A stretch of DNA of 64,000 nt from contig QNGE01002692.1 of the NCBI GenBank assembly GCA_008508345.1, forward strand, positions 41,983-105,982, written 5' to 3'. Under the pieces are notes generated by a model, which had not been told where the DNA came from, did not search any database, and saw only the letters and a list, made by a program, of their open reading frames with translations. The translations under genes were made by a program, and so were the position numbers. This document shows positions 49,791 through 63,627 of this stretch, in pieces (within the stretch, counting starts at the first letter, position 1; each line of letters opens with the position of its first letter). The stretch is from Paragonimus westermani (taxonomy: Eukaryota; Platyhelminthes; Trematoda; Plagiorchiida; Troglotrematidae).

Positions 49791-52223
49791 CTTCTTGCTG
49801 TCTTGATGAACTGGATAAAGGGAACTCAGTGTTTCGAAAATGAACTAAGCAACTTACAAACCGACCAAGGTATTAAAAGTACTAGTGGATTAATCAGAAC
49901 TCTGCACATCATTTAACGATCAAATTTCCCGTGGTGTTTACGTCGGTGGGAGGAAAATTTCAAACGAAGTTTCAAATTCTGATGAAAGCTGAAAATGTTT
50001 AGTTTGTATCCACTGGCTAGCTAGGATCTGGCTCATATAGGACACGACCATCATAAGCACATTGCGCGAGACGAACTCATACCATGACTGCTACATAAAA
50101 ATCACTCAAAAGAAGTTACACTCTTCAGAGTTCCTCTCAATATTACCCGTTCCACAGTGCACAAAACAGGTTTAAAGTACATTAGCATTCTACATCTACT
50201 TGGTTATTTTTCATGTTTTAGTACTTTTTTCTTAAATGATTAAGTTATAATTTCAGGTGTAGTGTTTTATAGAGATACGTCTACCAACAGAAATGAGAAC
50301 GTCTGAAGATGGGTTCAAATGATTATAAGGACTACTTGAATAGCAACACCATGAAATAAAACTTTCAAAGGTTAACGAAAAATTTGCTCTCAATCCCTTT
50401 CTAAAATTGGGGTCCCTTGCTTTGGCTGCCAATCACCAAAGGTTTTAGAGTCTCTCTGTTTCGTTTTACTCATTGTCAAAGAAGCACACCTATCAGCCAA
50501 TCGTGATATTTAAATCTTTATCCACCCCGTATAATTCACTTGGGACTACTGCTAGATAACTCCCTGTATGGTTGGAGACAAGCCGTAGTGTTTGCTGATA
50601 AGAAAGCGAGAATTCGGCTGGTTTAATATGAACATCAGTGAAGGTTTTTTGCAAAGTTTTTAGTAAGAAAACTTTCAACCAACCCCCTACTGAAAGTGAA
50701 ACTAGACGCGTGTTTCAACTTTGATCTGTCTCATCATTTATGAGTATCCTTGTCACAAATATGGTTTGAATACCAGTCAGGTTTTCTTGAGGCAACCTAA
50801 CAACAGCTGCAATCAAATGTGAGTAAAGTTTTGGATTAAAATTATTAATGTGATCTGAAATTAACGATCAAGAGGGATGATTAGGTATTGTCACCTTGGA
50901 CGATAGATCTTATAACTGGCATCCGAGCAACAAAAATTGTCATGTTTCAAGTGTGTTGATATAAAAAAAATTAACAATTGCTTTTCGACTAAAATAATGA
51001 AACCACTCATTAGTTCACACGGAAACACCAATTCATCAAGTAGTCACAAAGATGTTTGGAGTTGTGAAATATTTATGTTCTTTTGGAACGTATTGCCAGC
51101 GAAATGCACAGCCTTCTGAACCTTCAGGGTATCCTATACTTTGTTGGGACTGGCGTTGTCTAAAAGATATCTGTAAATGCTTGCGAACGTGTAATGTGAT
51201 GGACAAAGCCATCCACACTAGCCTCTGATAATCTACACGATACGTCACTGAGTATCTGCTGCACTAGCAATGGGAAAATTTGATCACGATATTGAAAACG
51301 ATTAAGAAAAATATCTCTTTTTAGCTCAGTAGGATGAAACTGCCTATTTTTTTTATCGCTGTTGCTACATAGCATGGCGTGGGTTGTTACCATAATTTAT
51401 TGACAGCCGTCTTAGATTTGTTAAATAACCTGGCCTTTTCTGTCATAGTTATTTGTTACCCTCTACTTTTCTTGTGCGAAGAACTGCGTTCTCTGTCACG
51501 TGAGTAAATTTGCTATGATATTACACTGGTTCATCAATGATCTCGAAAGGTAGCAGGTGACTGGGCTTTGCTCAGTCTTACGCTGTTGAAGAAACACGTT
51601 TGACATTGATCATGATAATACAAAGACAAGGGTAGACACAAATTCGCGGACTATGGTTGTAACTGACAGTTGTACTCAAGCGAGCCTGCTTTGAAAGTGG
51701 TTCCATTCTAATGTGTTGACCTAGCGAAGCAAATCAATGTAATACTCAGAATCAAGAACTTCGAATAGTCTTAGATATCGTACTCAAATTAAAACCTCCC
51801 AAACAATTGATAAAAAGACCTCGTACTGGTTGCAATGTGCATTTTCTTGATTCTTGAAACAAGAAGCCGCATTTACAGATGCACAGCAATATTAAAGAAA
51901 TCACAGCCTGTCGTTGGCTGGTCATATTAGCACAGGCAACGTCAAACCGTCAGTTGGTTGGTACAACACAAGACAAAGAACTTTGCAACTAACGGGAAGT
52001 GTAACACTGAAATTTTATGTCCATTCCTGAAGTGGAACCTTAATGCAAAATTTGGATTGGTCCCCTGTTAAATCTTCTATTGTATTGGGACTGGAATAAT
52101 CGACAATTCGAGTAGATTTTTGTCACAGTCAAGTCAGTACTGTTAATGCCCTATGTTTGAAGCTACTGATTGTTTGACTTTGCCCACTGACGTAGTTTCT
52201 TCATTATTCCGTTCAACATACAG
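49791..52223. other. Rest of Ly6-like intron
   Basis: No feature supported. Short open frames at 50493-50678 (minus) and 50937-51119 have no signature. Confidence 0.4.
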
Positions 52224-52315
52224 CTTCTGCTCTGGATTGTTTCTCGTGCCCCGCCTGCCCAACTGTGATCACCGTTAACAACACGCAGATTGAGAGTAAC
52301 TGTAAGCTATGTATG
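52224..52315 (+). CDS. Ly6-like gene, cysteine exon
   Basis: The acceptor is TCAACATACAG and the donor GTAAGC; phase 1 in, phase 0 out. It encodes SALDCFSCPACPTVITVNNT then QIESNCKLCM. The start LDCFSC right after a signal peptide is the hallmark of Ly6/uPAR (three-finger) proteins, and the CK-C pair later fits strand 2-3. Five cysteines are present in 31 residues; a full domain has eight to ten, so more coding sequence is expected. Such proteins are secreted or GPI-anchored; here neither a GPI signal nor the closing CC-N motif was found. Confidence 0.65.
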
Positions 52316-52380
52316 GTAAGCTAACCAGAGTTTATTACGTTATTATAACTTGCAATGTTGACTCATTATCATGTTTTCAG

Positions 52381-52413
52381 TATGACAAAAGACGAACAGG
52401 TGTGAAGACATAA
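52381..52413 (+). CDS. Ly6-like gene, possible terminal exon
   Basis: After acceptor ATGTTTTCAG, phase 0 continues YDKRRTGVKT and then TAA. Accepting it gives a protein of only about 59 residues that stops before the domain is complete. Alternatives are a donor at GTGTGA after CGAACAG leading to an unseen exon, or a truncated, nonfunctional gene. Confidence 0.4.
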   Translation, partial: YDKRRTGVKT

Positions 52414-53657
52414 GGGCTTATAATCCACAAGCTGGTTTAACTCCAAGCCAGCTGCCCCAGTTGTCAGACCTGCAGTCAACCCACTAATCAATCCACGTTG
52501 GTTAGAAAAGGACACGGGAACGGCAATCCACAGCTTCGGTCCGTTCCATTCTGTTAGACTGTAGACTTATAAGTGACTATTCGGGCTCACATCCCTTCCG
52601 TAACTAGCCGTGGCTTTCATACTCTGAATCGAGTTGCCTGATGGAAACATCGTATTTCCCCTAGCGAAAATTATTGTAACAGAAGTCATTCTGTTTCAAG
52701 GCCAGTCTCATTCATCCTAAACGCTTTTCCATTAAAAGATCTGAGAGAACTCTGAAGCTGGGCCATCTTTTATTTATCAGTTAAAAAGTGAGACTTTTGA
52801 TAAACAATGTTCCGAAGTTAAAAGTCACGTCGCATTGTTGTCCATATAATTGGGGCGATCGAAACTTTGCGCAAGTTGACGGCTCTTTAGGTTGCCTTTT
52901 TTCTGCCCCATTCTCATCCGGTTCGGCGAGGCTGCAATATTCTGCTCGCTCTATCACCGTAAACGCTACTTGTGCAATACGTGTTTGAAACGAACAGCTA
53001 GCCATCGTCGGTCATATACAAAACATTCAGCATCACTTGGAGCAAGCATGTGTGCCATACCTTAATTGTCATTTGAGTTGTTTTGAACAAGGTTACAGAT
53101 CACGGGACATGCAGTATTACAAAGATGTCTGCCCAACCGCAGTGTGGATGCACGTAGATGCAATCGAGTAGGCAAGCATACGTACAATATACCCAAGTTA
53201 TGAACACACCGTAAAGACAACACGTGTCTTGTTTACCCAAAAACCGATGCAGCTTAGCCTTATCCGGAGCTTCCACTTATGAACGATCGTGACGTTGATG
53301 AGCAGAAGCAGTTGGTACCTAACTGAATGAGAATGAGTGGCACGTCGTAAATTATGAAATATTGCCAGAGTCGCATTCAAAGAACGAGTTTAGCGCTAAC
53401 ATGAAAAGATCCAGAGTAAAACGTGATGCGAAAAAAATGGGCATATGTGTAAAGGGCTTCTGTGGGCAGGCGAAAAGATAGACTTGTAACATGGGGCCAG
53501 ATACCAGAAATATTTATCCAGGAGAGTAACGTATTAGGAACTAACATTGGTAATTCACCATTGGATCTTTTTCTGATGTCACCTTTAGGTGTTTAGCCTT
53601 AATACCGTAAGTACACATATATTTATGTAATTAAGAAAACACTGTCTCCTCTAAAAT
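52414..53657. other. No feature supported
   Basis: Paired open frames at 52788-52988 (plus) and 52781-53005 (minus) overlap each other without signature. No further cysteine-rich exon for the Ly6-like gene was found. Confidence 0.35.
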
Positions 53658-53684
53658 CTATAATGATAAACACCTATCAAAAAC

Positions 53685-54171
53685 TTGGTGTGCAGTCGAC
53701 CTGACCTTTTCTGCTACCTTGGCGTGGTTGTCAGGCTTACGTGCTGTTTTGATCCGGAGGGCTGTGCTGACTGTGACTTCTGTCCTTGCGGGTTCAACCT
53801 TGTCAGATTGGCCGATGGGGAGCAGCCAAACAAAAAGCAGATGCGTGCGTTCGTTTTGCGTGATGACGGTGTGTTGTGGTTTCGTTGGGTAAGATGCTTG
53901 TTTTTGCCTGGACTGACTGTGTCTGTCTGCTAGGATAGTCTTTACAGTATTACCGTTCCTGTGATTGTGGTCTGGATCTCTTTTGATATAGCTGTCGATC
54001 ATCTCCTAGGTGGTAAATGTTTTGTGTGTGTGTGTGTGTGTGCCTTAGGTCGTGGTGACGTGACTATATGGCGTTGTGGTGTGTGCGGCCGCGAATGCGC
54101 TGGCCGTTTGGGGTTAGTAGGTCACCAACGCACTCATAGTACCCCGTCGGCGAAGAGGCGGCGAGTAGGTT
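53685..54171 (+). pseudogene. Non-LTR element C-terminus with C2H2 finger (probable)
   Basis: The 3' half encodes WRCGVCGRECAGRLGLVGHQ followed by RTH, a C2H2 finger (Cys-X2-Cys-X12-His-X3-His) close to a stop, in the style of the C-terminal finger of many endonuclease/RT non-LTR elements. An upstream frame at 53685-53933 with several cysteines may be part of the same element. A (TG)10 run at 54023-54042 and stop codons separate the two, so it is broken. A host zinc-finger exon is the alternative, but a lone finger with a basic tail (SAKRRRVG) favours an element. Confidence 0.5.
54023..54042. repeat. (TG)10 microsatellite
   Basis: Ten TG units, lying just before the C2H2 finger frame. Confidence 0.9.
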
Positions 54172-54684
54172 AGGCTCAGGTAGGTCACATCAATATATCC
54201 ATTCTACTCCTCTTAATGACTGCATCGACAAACAACCTGGTCGTTGACAATTAATCCGCTCTTCTTTTCAGGAACTCGGGTGTCTGTGGTCTTCTATCCA
54301 TTCTTTTCTTTGGATTTGTTGGTGTATTGTATAATGAGTGATCTGCCTGGCTTTTCATAGTCCAATGGGACTTTTGCTTTCCATCCCTATCTTTTCTGGG
54401 ATGCACTAATCTGCACTTCTATACTGGAATGCTTCTTGTATTACACTTCACAAATCTTTCTTCCTTGTTTAGATCTCGTCATTGCAGTCTCTCTCTGTTT
54501 AGTTTCCGAGAGATAGGAGTTTCCTTTCCTTATTAGCCAATCAAGTGGCTAACCAGCATTGGCCGGCTTGACAGAAAGGCCCCACTGGCACACCTCCCGG
54601 TCTTATTCCTTCGGGTTTACACTGGATACGTGGTGTGTTGGTGGAACTGCAGTTGGTGCAGCGCAAGCCAATTGCAGTGATGGT

Positions 54685-57312
54685 TAAGCGCAGGCGTCCT
54701 TTGGCTTCGGTCACTGTGACAGGTTAGTCCGAATTGGATCCCTCCAACCCTGTATGCAAGTATCGGCTGATAGAATGTAATACATGTGAAAGGCGACGAG
54801 TGAGATCACGCGGACACACATTCTCTTTGTTGTATAGTTTACCGTCAGGTCAGTGCGTAAAACATAGTTTAATTTAGGTGGATCTCTAGGGTCATCATAT
54901 TAAGCGTAAAATACACCGTCTTGGTTGAGAAGGTCATGAAAGCTTTCGTGATAACCATGAAAGGTAACGAAAGCAGGTACAATGACCATGAAGTTTCACC
55001 AAGGAAAATTTACAGACACTATCCAAATTGATGAGTGTCATTCGGCAGAAGGACACATAGCAAGGATTTTGATGGTCATCATAAGAAATGTTCATCCAAG
55101 TATCTGAAATCATCGCATCTGAGATAGTCCGTCCAGAAAATGGTGGTGGCTGCAGAGTAGTACGAAGCATGACCAAAGTGCTACGAACCACACACGGAAG
55201 CATGGACCTTCCCGGACACCGTGGAAGACTGTTTAGGAGAACGTGGCACAGAGCACAACTAAATGGTTTTAAACCTGAGTTCCGTATGTTCTTGATCAGT
55301 AAACCACTTTTTGTGACAAGTGGTCAATCTCTTTTACAAAGATGCACCAGTTGGAGATCTTCAGTGATGCAGGTGCGTTATAAAAATAAACAATATACTA
55401 TGATTCAATCATGTACTGAGTTTGCGAATGAATCATTTTTTACATAGTGCATCGTTCACTACGGCCGCTGACAGTCGGGGTAAACAGCAGTGAAGCCAGG
55501 CGTTGATGTGTTCTCGTGCTATGAGTGGCTCCCTCGTTGCCCTGAGCAGTATCGAAAGCTGCCACTTATTGGCTTAAATGGGACACAACCATCGACACCG
55601 CAGATTGGGAACACTCTCATGTATGGTGGGCTGTCACGGTGAATGATATGAGTACCTCCCTAGAAAAGACAATACACTTTCCAGGTGGTCCTATATCAGT
55701 ATCTGAATCAAATACATGGAATAAGGTGTAGAGTGAAAATAGCAAACCGGTAGCCAAACGCTAATTTGACGCAGAGACAGAACAGTTGATATCGATGCTT
55801 GTCTTAGTCGACCCAACTCATTTTCCTGTTTAATGATGTGGAAATTAGTAGTGTTCAACGTCAAAGACGCTATCAGACATAGCGGAAAATGATGAGCATT
55901 TCTGGTTGAATGAAGAGTTACTGATATTCTTGATTTATCTATGAGTATTTATTCGTCTTCATCTCTCTGTTGTTGTTCAGTGGTTTGTGTCAGTGGGTAT
56001 ACAATCTAAATAAGTGAAGTGAGATCTGTAGAAGACCAAAAACACCAGATGAACAAATGAATGACGTATAATCGAAGATGAAAAATGGGTCGAAACATTC
56101 ACGATTTGCGGGTCTATTGTGCAGTCTAACAGTCACGACAAATTCACTTTCCAAGCGTATAAGGAGTCCTGGCATCTCAGGGTAGCAACCGTATCTTGTA
56201 CCAATTGTGGGATCGTGACGCAAATGAGCAGTCTACTGGACTGGCAGTATCTATGCTTGGACAACTGATCATCCGTCGTAAACAAACCTTTGTTTGTCTG
56301 GGACACCACTGGTCTATGGAGACCGAGGCGATTCAAACGGTCAAGCACAAAGGTCACTGAACTTTGGTGTGTTGGCGCTGTCGCGGTGTACAAAAGATGA
56401 AAGCTCCCATAGTTTGTGAATCATCGGTCGTGATGTAGACCGATTTACTATCGGCTGTTCCACGAGCCTTCAGTAGTGGTCATCTTTAGCAGGTGACAAT
56501 TAATCTGAGTCTGTTTAAACCTATCCTATTCAACTCGTTTGTGTTCACAGCCGTTCTGTCTGCATCCAACCTGTAAGATTTGCCAGTCGGATCAACCCAA
56601 TCATCAAGTCCTAAATGCTCGCTAGAACTGTCTCATTTTGACCACAACCAGTGGTCAGCAGCCGGTTTGACGGCTTGCGTGAGTCACTCTCGTTTGCTCG
56701 AGCGGTATAGAATGTAGTTACCAGCACTAGTATATAGCCACTTGTTCTGGATTTATGAAAACAAACACTGATTCTTGTGACCAGCATGACTGGTACTGTG
56801 AGATAGGTCCATCGAAAATAGATGCTTCCATTTGAGGTTGTACAACATCCACTCATTTCGTGGAATGTTGGGGCCATATGCATAGAAGAATCATATATTT
56901 AAAGGATTGTTACAGTGTTCTGAAATCACAGAAATGGTAATTTGACATAAAAGTATAACTAAAAAGAAGTCTTGTTTGAATAAGCCGATGATATTGCGAC
57001 GCACACAGGCTGGTCTTGAAACACCATTTGTCCATTCTAACTAACTAACCTTGGGCAAGCAGGAACATTCATAAAGGCCCAAAATGATCCTTTATTGAGA
57101 AAGCCAAAACCTCAGGGAAGAAATGAATGACGTAATCGAGAATGAGACAACTACCTTAGACGGTCCCATGATGCAACAGTCACATGGGTATGTGCTGATC
57201 ACATGGCAATTCTTGCCTTCTTGGTGATGTATTTCGTCGAGGTTTTGATGGAGCAATAACAGCACTTTTAATTCTGACGCGATCAGAGTTTAGACAGTGA
57301 GATAGTCAACCC
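54685..57312. repeat. Large inverted repeat, right arm
   Basis: The reverse complement of 41964-44591. Its inner end lies within sequence that seems to continue from the 53.7-54.7-kb element region (GGTTAAGCGCAGGCG, then CCTTTGGCTTCGGTCACTG), so this arm is joined smoothly on the inner side, unlike the left arm, which ends at an N. Outer sequence beyond 57312 is unrelated to that beyond 41964. Confidence 0.95.
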
Positions 57313-60300
57313 TTTGTCCATAGTGGCTTCATAGACTCTGCATACTGGTCACATTATGGCGTAAGATTTGAAAGAATCAAGTAATATTTTAAGCACTTCT
57401 GGGAGATGGACGGAGTGCTTGTGCAATTGCGACGCGGTTAACTGTAACCGAAATCCCTGCAGTTTTGTCAATAACTTTAGTTCTGCTAATGCTGGGAAAT
57501 ACATTCCAGTCAATAACTGTAAACGCTGTCATTTGTTGTTTATCACTTAATTCACATTAATACAGCACCGTAACTATAAATTCGCGCCATTTAAATCTAG
57601 GTTTTGCCCCAGCAACCAGTCACGAACTCAGGTTGATGCGTTTCCGAGGTATGAATTTCGTGAACTTTAAGTTCCATTCCGTATGTTATCTCCGGGCAAG
57701 CTAGCCAAACAGTCGAGCGCAAAGCCATTCGTATGGTTTTTATTCGAACGCCATGCGAAATAAACATTTCCTATTTTGAAACATTCTTGATTTTTTGGAA
57801 AGCCAAGAGAACGTGACAAAATTTAGCTCCTACGAATGAAATTCTTGAATTTCCACCTTTGATAGCATTCTTAACTGAAATGTCGCTCGACAAGGAGCAA
57901 TATTCCACACTCTTCGACTTCATCTGTTACTCAGAGACTTCCCGTACACTCAGTTATCCTTGCACAAGTGGAAGAATATTTCATATTTGATCTCTGTAGT
58001 CTTAGTTTTCCGTTACACTACCATAAAGTGTTTGTGGGGAACCTGATTTCCTTTAGTCAGGCTTAACTAAAGCAGGAGTGGTAGGAAAAGATGGGTAGCT
58101 TTGAAATTAATACTCACTGTCAGTCAATATCAAGTTTTTTCGTCGTCTTTAGGTCTAACTGGCGTCAAAGTGTACCACAGTGGACCACTGTGTAGTTACT
58201 GATAATTTCAGGCGCCTAGATGACGGAGGTTCTATCCTTACTTTGTTAACTCCAGTTTCCTCAGTCGGCTTGACAGAATTTTTCACTCAAACCCTTCTGT
58301 TTGAGTATTAGGGTTAGTAGCCATTTGTGTATGATCCCGTTCTCATTACAATATGTACTTCTTGGGATGCAAAAAAATGTGCTCAAGGAACACATTGTGC
58401 GAAAAACTGCTCTTCATTTCTATGTTCAACTTTGTTACGGCAGAGTTATTTTTGCTGATCATTTAGTTTCTCCTAGTTGAAATTTAACCCCACCTGATCA
58501 TGTGTCCATCGGTAACAGCGTTTTCATAAGTGGTTTCAAGCGCATCAGTTAGACGGATATGATCGGTACATTAACACAAAAATTTTCAACACAGTGTAGA
58601 ACGCAACATCAGATTATTGCTTGGGAGACATGATCGTGAAGTATACTGTCACCAACACCACCCACAAAATCCAGCAAACTCAAACGGTTTCAGGTTATAG
58701 CGATATCAACGTATTTACTAATCTGGATCTATGGCTAAGCTAGAATGAATTGTCAAAATTTCTAGTTAAACTATTACCTCGATGCATGCTGTCTCTTTTA
58801 AACTTGGTACCGGCCAAATGTTACCGTGTGATTATGGGGGTTAAACGAAGTGTCACAATAAAGGTGACAGTTTTTACTGTCACACAAATATTGCTTTGCT
58901 GACCGAAAAATAGCCTAGAAACCTAACCTAATTTGTGTGCGCATACTCGTCAGAAATCAAGGGTCAGTTAGGATTTTGAGGACAGTGGGTTTAGTGAACA
59001 ATCTTCAGGCAAATTTTTACTCTAACCAGTCACACCATTTTCCTCACGCATCAATTATAAATCCTGACAAAAACTAAAGAATGACTGAATAAATGTCCGC
59101 ATCACACTTGTACCAAAGATGGGTCGCGGTGAATTAGACCCAGTTGTTCTTTCGTAATCTTCACGTTTCTCAAAAAGGCGTTATCTTCCGAAAATAGAAA
59201 GCTGCCACCTCTCTTAAGGGAGATCAACCAACACCACGTTGAACTTTTCTAAAACAGTAGGTTTTCCCTCTTTTGACTTCACAAACGGTACTTGTGTTGC
59301 AGTCAGGTGATCAGTACACCAAACAGAATTTGTGTACAGTCTTATCCTGAGTGTTGCAGTACGAATCATGTGTCACGAATGGCTTTGAGGGTACCTCATG
59401 ATTAGTCGGAACTTTATATTCAAGTTACAATGAATGAACGTCTACGCTGATGTCAGAGAATGCGAGCGTTTTCCGAGGTACTGTTCACTCTGCGCTTGTT
59501 TTCACTGCTTTACTTTTCTTTAATGCCCCTTCAGGTGGGAAATTTGATTATGTACACGCAAACAAGATTCGTACAATAGCCTCTACAAACGCTTATTTCC
59601 TAACCTTGGTAAATATCAGAATGTATTCTTTTCATTGGTTGGACTGTCGGCACGCTGATTTTATGGCTAGTTCTCCCTCTCTTCACATAGACAAGACCCA
59701 ACAACTCCGTTGTTAATGTGTAAACTACTTAGGTATCCCTCTTGCCTCTCATTTAGCAAAATCTGAGGACAATTTTTTGGTCAACATTACCGTTAAAGAA
59801 TTGCAGCTTCGTCAAAATCTACTGTATTCACAGTCAGCACTTCAAAGGTCGGTTTTTAGGTTAGCGTTTACCTACATCTCCATTAACAGTAACAATGTCG
59901 TCCGTTTGTTGATTCTGCCAAACTTCCAGCAAAACTAACAGGTCTCTATCATCATTCCGTATGTCATTCGCCATGACCACTGTTCATTTTTGTATCGCTG
60001 CAGTTTATCAATACACTTGGATATTTGACTTGAACCTTTAAACAATGTTCCTTCTGACGTTACTTGTCCTCAGATTGAAAATGAATCTTCTGTAGACTGA
60101 GTTCAACCAGCACGTCTTTTTACGACCCTGATTGTTGCTCACCATCAACGTGTGTAAGGCCTAAATTACCCAGTTTTCTGATGACTTTTGCTGAACAAGA
60201 TTTTAAACTTGTCCAGCAGAGGTGTTCCGTTCGCCTAGTCGCCGATTTACATTATCCAAACTCGGCTCAGGTTGAGAACTTATTTCAAAAACAACCTCAC

Positions 60301-63300
60301 TTGCTTTGTGAAGATCGTCCACACGGTAACGTTTGATTTTCTTTTCTGGATGAATAGATGTATACTGTTGCTTCACATGATTTCAGTCAGCTTCACGATA
60401 TGAAGAACTAATTTTCCAAATGTACGAGACTTGTGACATTCGTAAGCATGTGGTCTATTTTGTGTCCGTATGGTTTTCTGGTGTATGTTTTTTGCGTGCC
60501 CCTGCTTAATAGGTGTACAGCCAATTCATATCAGTCAATCTGCAGACAGTGTGTGATTCACTGGCTTACCGTTTGTAATATAGTCCGAAAGATTGACTGT
60601 ATATGCCACAGTATTCTTGAGTTCATATCTAACGTATTCTTAATTTACTAACTGTGAGCGCTTTGTGGTATCAAACGTAACACCTAGGAAGTGCGGAAGT
60701 ATCCAGTGGTTTCCAGTGGTTGGGATAGTATACCAGTATGGGGCCTACTTATTTGATATTGTCATGTCACACTTTGTCTCGATGGAAGATAATGGATGTG
60801 ATTAGGTCTTGCAGACTCATAGCACTAACTGACAGTGACTCTGGCTTTGACCATTACGATAGGCTAATCCAGATGTCACCAGCCATATTAGCTTTAAAAG
60901 TAGACTAGAGTCGGTAAACTTGTTTGAAGAAGTAACCTCCTAATGCATACTTATAAAATACTTTTTATCATTTCACTCATTTCTAGAGTTCACATGTAGA
61001 GTTTCTGGGTATTTCGCTGAACAAGATGCATGGCTGTTTGATTGAGGATCTGTGCTCGAGTCCCTTGCAATCCGTGATGCAATCCATGGTTCACTTCAGT
61101 TGCTGTAGTACAGATTTGTGCAACAGGACGAGTGGTTGGAAGACAAACTTTTCATCAGTGCTGACCATTTTTCTCTTGCTTTTGAGGACGTGGCCAACCG
61201 CATCATGAACTCGAAAGAAGTCTTCTACCCCCCCTGCTAACTCGTTTATGTTCGCTCTGTTTCTCTCGTGATAGTTGTATCGACTTTTAAAGTTCATTCA
61301 CGTGAAAATCCGACCCAACCCTATCCTTTGCTAATGTTTACCCCTGTATATTCTACCTCTCTTCTTTCAGGCCGTTGATTGGACGTAGATGTTTTATTGT
61401 TTTACTGTGTCAACTTGATAGCTGTACGAATGGCCAGTTGCCGGTTGTCGTACTTTGTTTGGGTGACGTGTACGTCACTTTCTGGAGCTAGACTCATCCC
61501 CACTATTTTTTAACCTGTTGACTGTTCGGGTGAACTCCATTGAGTGTGAATGACATATTGTGTGATTATAGTTCATCTTTAGCCTTTTCTACACCAAATT
61601 TTAATTCATTTTCCAGGAACAACCCGTCGATCGAAACTGTTCAAGTTGTCTAATTCTTCACTTTGATAGTTTGTTCAGTATTACCGTGGCATTGAGATCC
61701 AGTCTTTTATTGATTATTTGGGATCGTTGGTTTACCACTACGCGTTGCCCATCACATTGATCAACTGCAGTTTTGATAATACGCTACTGGTTCTGTTCCA
61801 CAGTACACCATATATAAATCGGTAGTTTACTCCTAGTTCTTCCAGCCCGATTGTTATTTACTTCAAATCATGGATCAGACCGGTTAGACTATGGCGTCTA
61901 GCAGCATCAGACTTAAGTTTCTGTTCTCTCTGCTCGTATCATGAGCGTATTTCTGTGCCCACACCCTGCTTCACACAACGTCCCTCACAATTGCAAAGTG
62001 ACTCTTCCGATCAGTACCAGTGTGACTGAAAACTAGCGTGGGAAATCATCCACTGATGACCAATTCTTTGAGTGGGGTTAGGTCGCCGTACCATGCTAGA
62101 GTTAGTTCGAACATGAAATATTTCTAAAAGCACAAACAATCCGGCCGTTAGAAGGTTTTGGCCGTCGACCACTCAGTAGTATTTACGGAAAAGCCGATTA
62201 CTTTAAAAATGCATAAACTAAAACATTTTGGCATCATAATAAAAATGAGCAGATTAAGTTAAAAGTTATTTCTCTTTGGTAATTTGAACTGAACGGTTGG
62301 AAGGCGAGCACTGGTAGATGCAGATTAAGAAGTTTATCTCGAGTGAGGACGTCTTAGTTGGAATTGATCGTTTCGCAAACATGTTTCGCTACATGAAACA
62401 AGGTGGAGAACGTGAGAAACGATGGTGAAATCAACCAGCTACATGTGTGACTCATGAATCATATTCGGCAACACGAAGGGAGGAAAGGGGTCTCTCCTTC
62501 CTGCTCTAGATATTAACGATGTTGATTGTTGACAGAAAGATATTGATCATGTCTGACAACCGGGTAATCCCCACGACTACACCACATTTGCTGAACGGAA
62601 CATGCATTCTTGCTCCGAATATGAGGTAAACTGTTCAGGCTTGAGATACAGCTGTTAAGCCGAAATGCGCAAAATGTTTGTTCGAACAGTCTAAGTGGGC
62701 TGGATCGTATAAGCCCATGAGACAGCAAGTCAGATAAGTATACTGGAAACCACTATTCACATCGTACATTGAGGTGTCATTATATTGTGCAGTTCAGCGA
62801 ATGACTGTGATAAGGATCAAAATTTCTGACTTCTCCATCAGGAGACGTTCTTCTAACAGGAGATTCCCGTGGAAGTGGGGTAAAGCTATTTAAGTAAATT
62901 GTAACGGAAGTACAAGCAGCTCGGGTCAATAGGTTCATAGGTTGTTACAGGAGGGAAGAAGATCTTTGCCCGTGTTTTCCTGGTTCCTCTCTGGTAGCTG
63001 TTTAACTGTTTATAGATGTCAAAAGAAAGTGAACAGCGCAGAAAAAAATAAATTCGTTGAAGCTGTTGGCAGCGATCATGTCAGCAACGGACAGTGAAAA
63101 ATGTTGAGACAACATTCTGTCCGATATACAAAGTTAGTCACCTGAGGCTGGGCTAGGACAACTGTTGGGGAATTTGCAGTATGTGTTGTCTCTCATCTGT
63201 TGGGTTAACAAAGTTCACGTGTGTGCCAATCGGGTAATATCTTGAAACTGTCAACCGATTCAGCTATGACGGCACAGCCGCGTAATGAGTTTCAGTGTGT

Positions 63301-63627
63301 ACGGATCCTCACCGTGAAGCAGATCTGTCTGTAGAGTAAATTGCCTGGTTCATCAGTTAAATTCGGCGAGTGACCACTTAAACGTTCATCCTTATTTAGT
63401 GGAAAGAGATACCAAGGGGTGTGGAGTGTTTTGCAGGTAAAAATTTGGTTCCCTTGAGTTTCGTAATTCATTGAGAAGTTGCTAATTCTGCTAGTTTTTC
63501 GCGTAGGCGATTTTCCTGAGCCCTATAATTCTTCCGGTGGTCTGTCTTTAAACACTAACAATAAATGCCAAATCTTTCTTAAGAGAGAAATGGCAGGACT
63601 GTATGCTAACTTCTGAGTGTGCGCAGA
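57313..63627. other. No gene recognised; right flank
   Basis: Scanned for splice-flanked exons and known domains without success. Frames at 59450-59716 and 60433-60651 carry no signature. The stretch 59.7-60.3 kb has short coding-like blocks broken by stops and may be a decayed element. Confidence 0.35.

Noticed and set aside
53658..54002. 114-codon antisense frame
   Set aside because: It overlaps the cysteine-rich sense frame of the probable element and has no domain of its own.
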